Shown here: in pieces, positions 63,627-64,000 of the stretch | How the letters are laid out: every line of letters starts with the position of its first letter | Position numbering within the stretch: the first letter of the stretch is position 1 | NCBI RefSeq assembly: GCF_000971395.1 | Contig: NZ_BBME01000012.1 | Span: 1-64,000, forward strand | Reading direction: 5' to 3' | Length of the DNA: 64,000 nt | Source of the DNA: Demequina iriomotensis | GTDB lineage: Bacteria; Actinomycetota; Actinomycetes; Actinomycetales; Demequinaceae | The notes under the pieces: generated by a model | What the model was told of the DNA's origin: nothing | What the model saw: the letters and a program-made list of their open reading frames with translations, nothing else | The model's database searches: none | Position numbers and translations under genes: made by a program

Positions 63627-64000
63627 TCAGCCCTCGACGCCGGCGCGCTGCAGGATGATCTCCCGCACGCGGCCCGCATCGGCCTGACCCCGCGTCGCCT
63701 TCATGACGGCGCCGACGATCGCACCGGCGGCCTGGACCTTGCCGTCCTGGATCTTGGCGAGGACGTCGGGCTGGGCGGCCAACGCCTCGTCCACCGCCTT
63801 CTCGAGCGCCGAGTCGTCGGAGACGACCGCGAGGCCGCGCGACGCGACCACCTCGGACGGCGATCCCTCGCCCGCGAGGACGCCCTCGAGCGCCTGGCGC
63901 GCGAGCTTGTCGTTGATCTTGCCGTCGTCGACCAGGCCCTGCAGCTCGGCGATCGCGGCGGGGGTCACCGGAAGCTCCGGTAGCGATACCTCACGATCGT
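63627..64000 (-). CDS. gatB: Asp-tRNA(Asn)/Glu-tRNA(Gln) amidotransferase subunit B, 3' end
   Basis: The frame is open to the right edge of the window and lacks its start. The visible 123 or so residues are the C-terminal YqeY-like tail domain: [34 protein letters not shown], then a terminal [22 protein letters not shown]. GatB is the transamidation subunit that binds tRNA. The rest of the gene, and probably gatA and gatC, lie beyond position 64000. It is followed after 15 bp by the deacetylase on the same strand. Confidence 0.88.
   Translation of the reverse strand, partial: DREVSLPELPVTPAAIAELQGLVDDGKINDKLARQALEGVLAGEGSPSEVVASRGLAVVSDDSALEKAVDEALAAQPDVLAKIQDGKVQAAGAIVGAVMKATRGQADAGRVREIILQRAGVEG

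Noticed and set aside
62718-63983. A 421-codon plus-strand ORF across the microsatellite and antisense to the deacetylase and gatB
   Set aside because: Its N-terminal part is only translated GTGTGGCC repeat and the rest is the complement of two well-supported genes.

Overview
The window is a chromosomal segment of a high-GC actinobacterium. The GC content, the GTG starts, the many start codons sitting about 7 nt after a -10 hexamer (leaderless transcripts), the branched-chain-rich ilvB leader peptide and the DUF222/HNH (13E12-type) gene all fit the order Micrococcales. I cannot name the genus from sequence alone. I see no tRNA or rRNA gene inside the window, but the first ~250 bp carry two promoters that fit an rRNA operon running off the left edge.

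Layout. (1) 1-310: rRNA-operon-type promoters on the minus strand. (2) 311-1168: an alpha/beta hydrolase. (3) 1250-13652: the most unusual region, a tandem array of five small SigE-family ECF sigma-like genes (S1-S5) and seven paralogous single-pass membrane proteins (M1-M7). Each sigma gene overlaps the start codon of the membrane gene that follows it. Two of the sigma-like genes are degenerate, and the last membrane gene is preceded by what looks like the scar of a deleted sigma gene. (4) 13649-20348: a YgjP-type metallopeptidase, a branched-chain aminotransferase, a Doc/RHH toxin-antitoxin pair, two membrane or unknown genes and an arsenic operon (trxB, arsR-arsC fusion, arsC). (5) 20426-29863: an NADP oxidoreductase, a two-gene restriction-like unit (PUA/EVE-like HNH nuclease plus Vsr), small membrane and enzyme genes, a DrrAB-like ABC exporter, a second hydrolase, a PEBP protein and ilvE. 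(6) 29971-41945: branched-chain amino acid biosynthesis (leuB, ilvC, ilvN, ilvB with attenuator leader, ilvD), interrupted by a 1388-residue SARP-NTPase-propeller membrane regulator and its divergent exported neighbour. (7) 42273-49883: acetyltransferase, TipA-like MerR regulator, two FMN reductases, an SDR, photolyase, an Ada/AlkA fusion and Ogt (DNA repair). (8) 50024-55043: xylose genes (ROK repressor, xylA, xylB). (9) 55052-64000: a CYTH-like protein, a C4-dicarboxylate carrier with an M20 peptidase, a CopB-type copper ATPase, an HNH/DUF222 protein, a polysaccharide deacetylase and the 3' end of gatB.

How the parts work together. ilvB, ilvN, ilvC, ilvD, leuB and two aminotransferases cover most of the valine/isoleucine/leucine pathway, with attenuation visible at ilvB. 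The xylose genes are arranged for repression by the divergent ROK protein at an operator abutting the xylA -10. The arsenic operon couples a thioredoxin reductase to two LMW-phosphatase-type arsenate reductases. In the sigma array, translational coupling and constant gene order suggest sigma/membrane-sensor pairs that expanded by tandem duplication. None of the membrane proteins carries a recognisable zinc anti-sigma motif, so the signalling mechanism is open.

A further window-wide signal is the 9-mer GGACGATGC (either strand), which I counted about 39 times by eye, far more than base composition predicts, with several copies in intergenic DNA.
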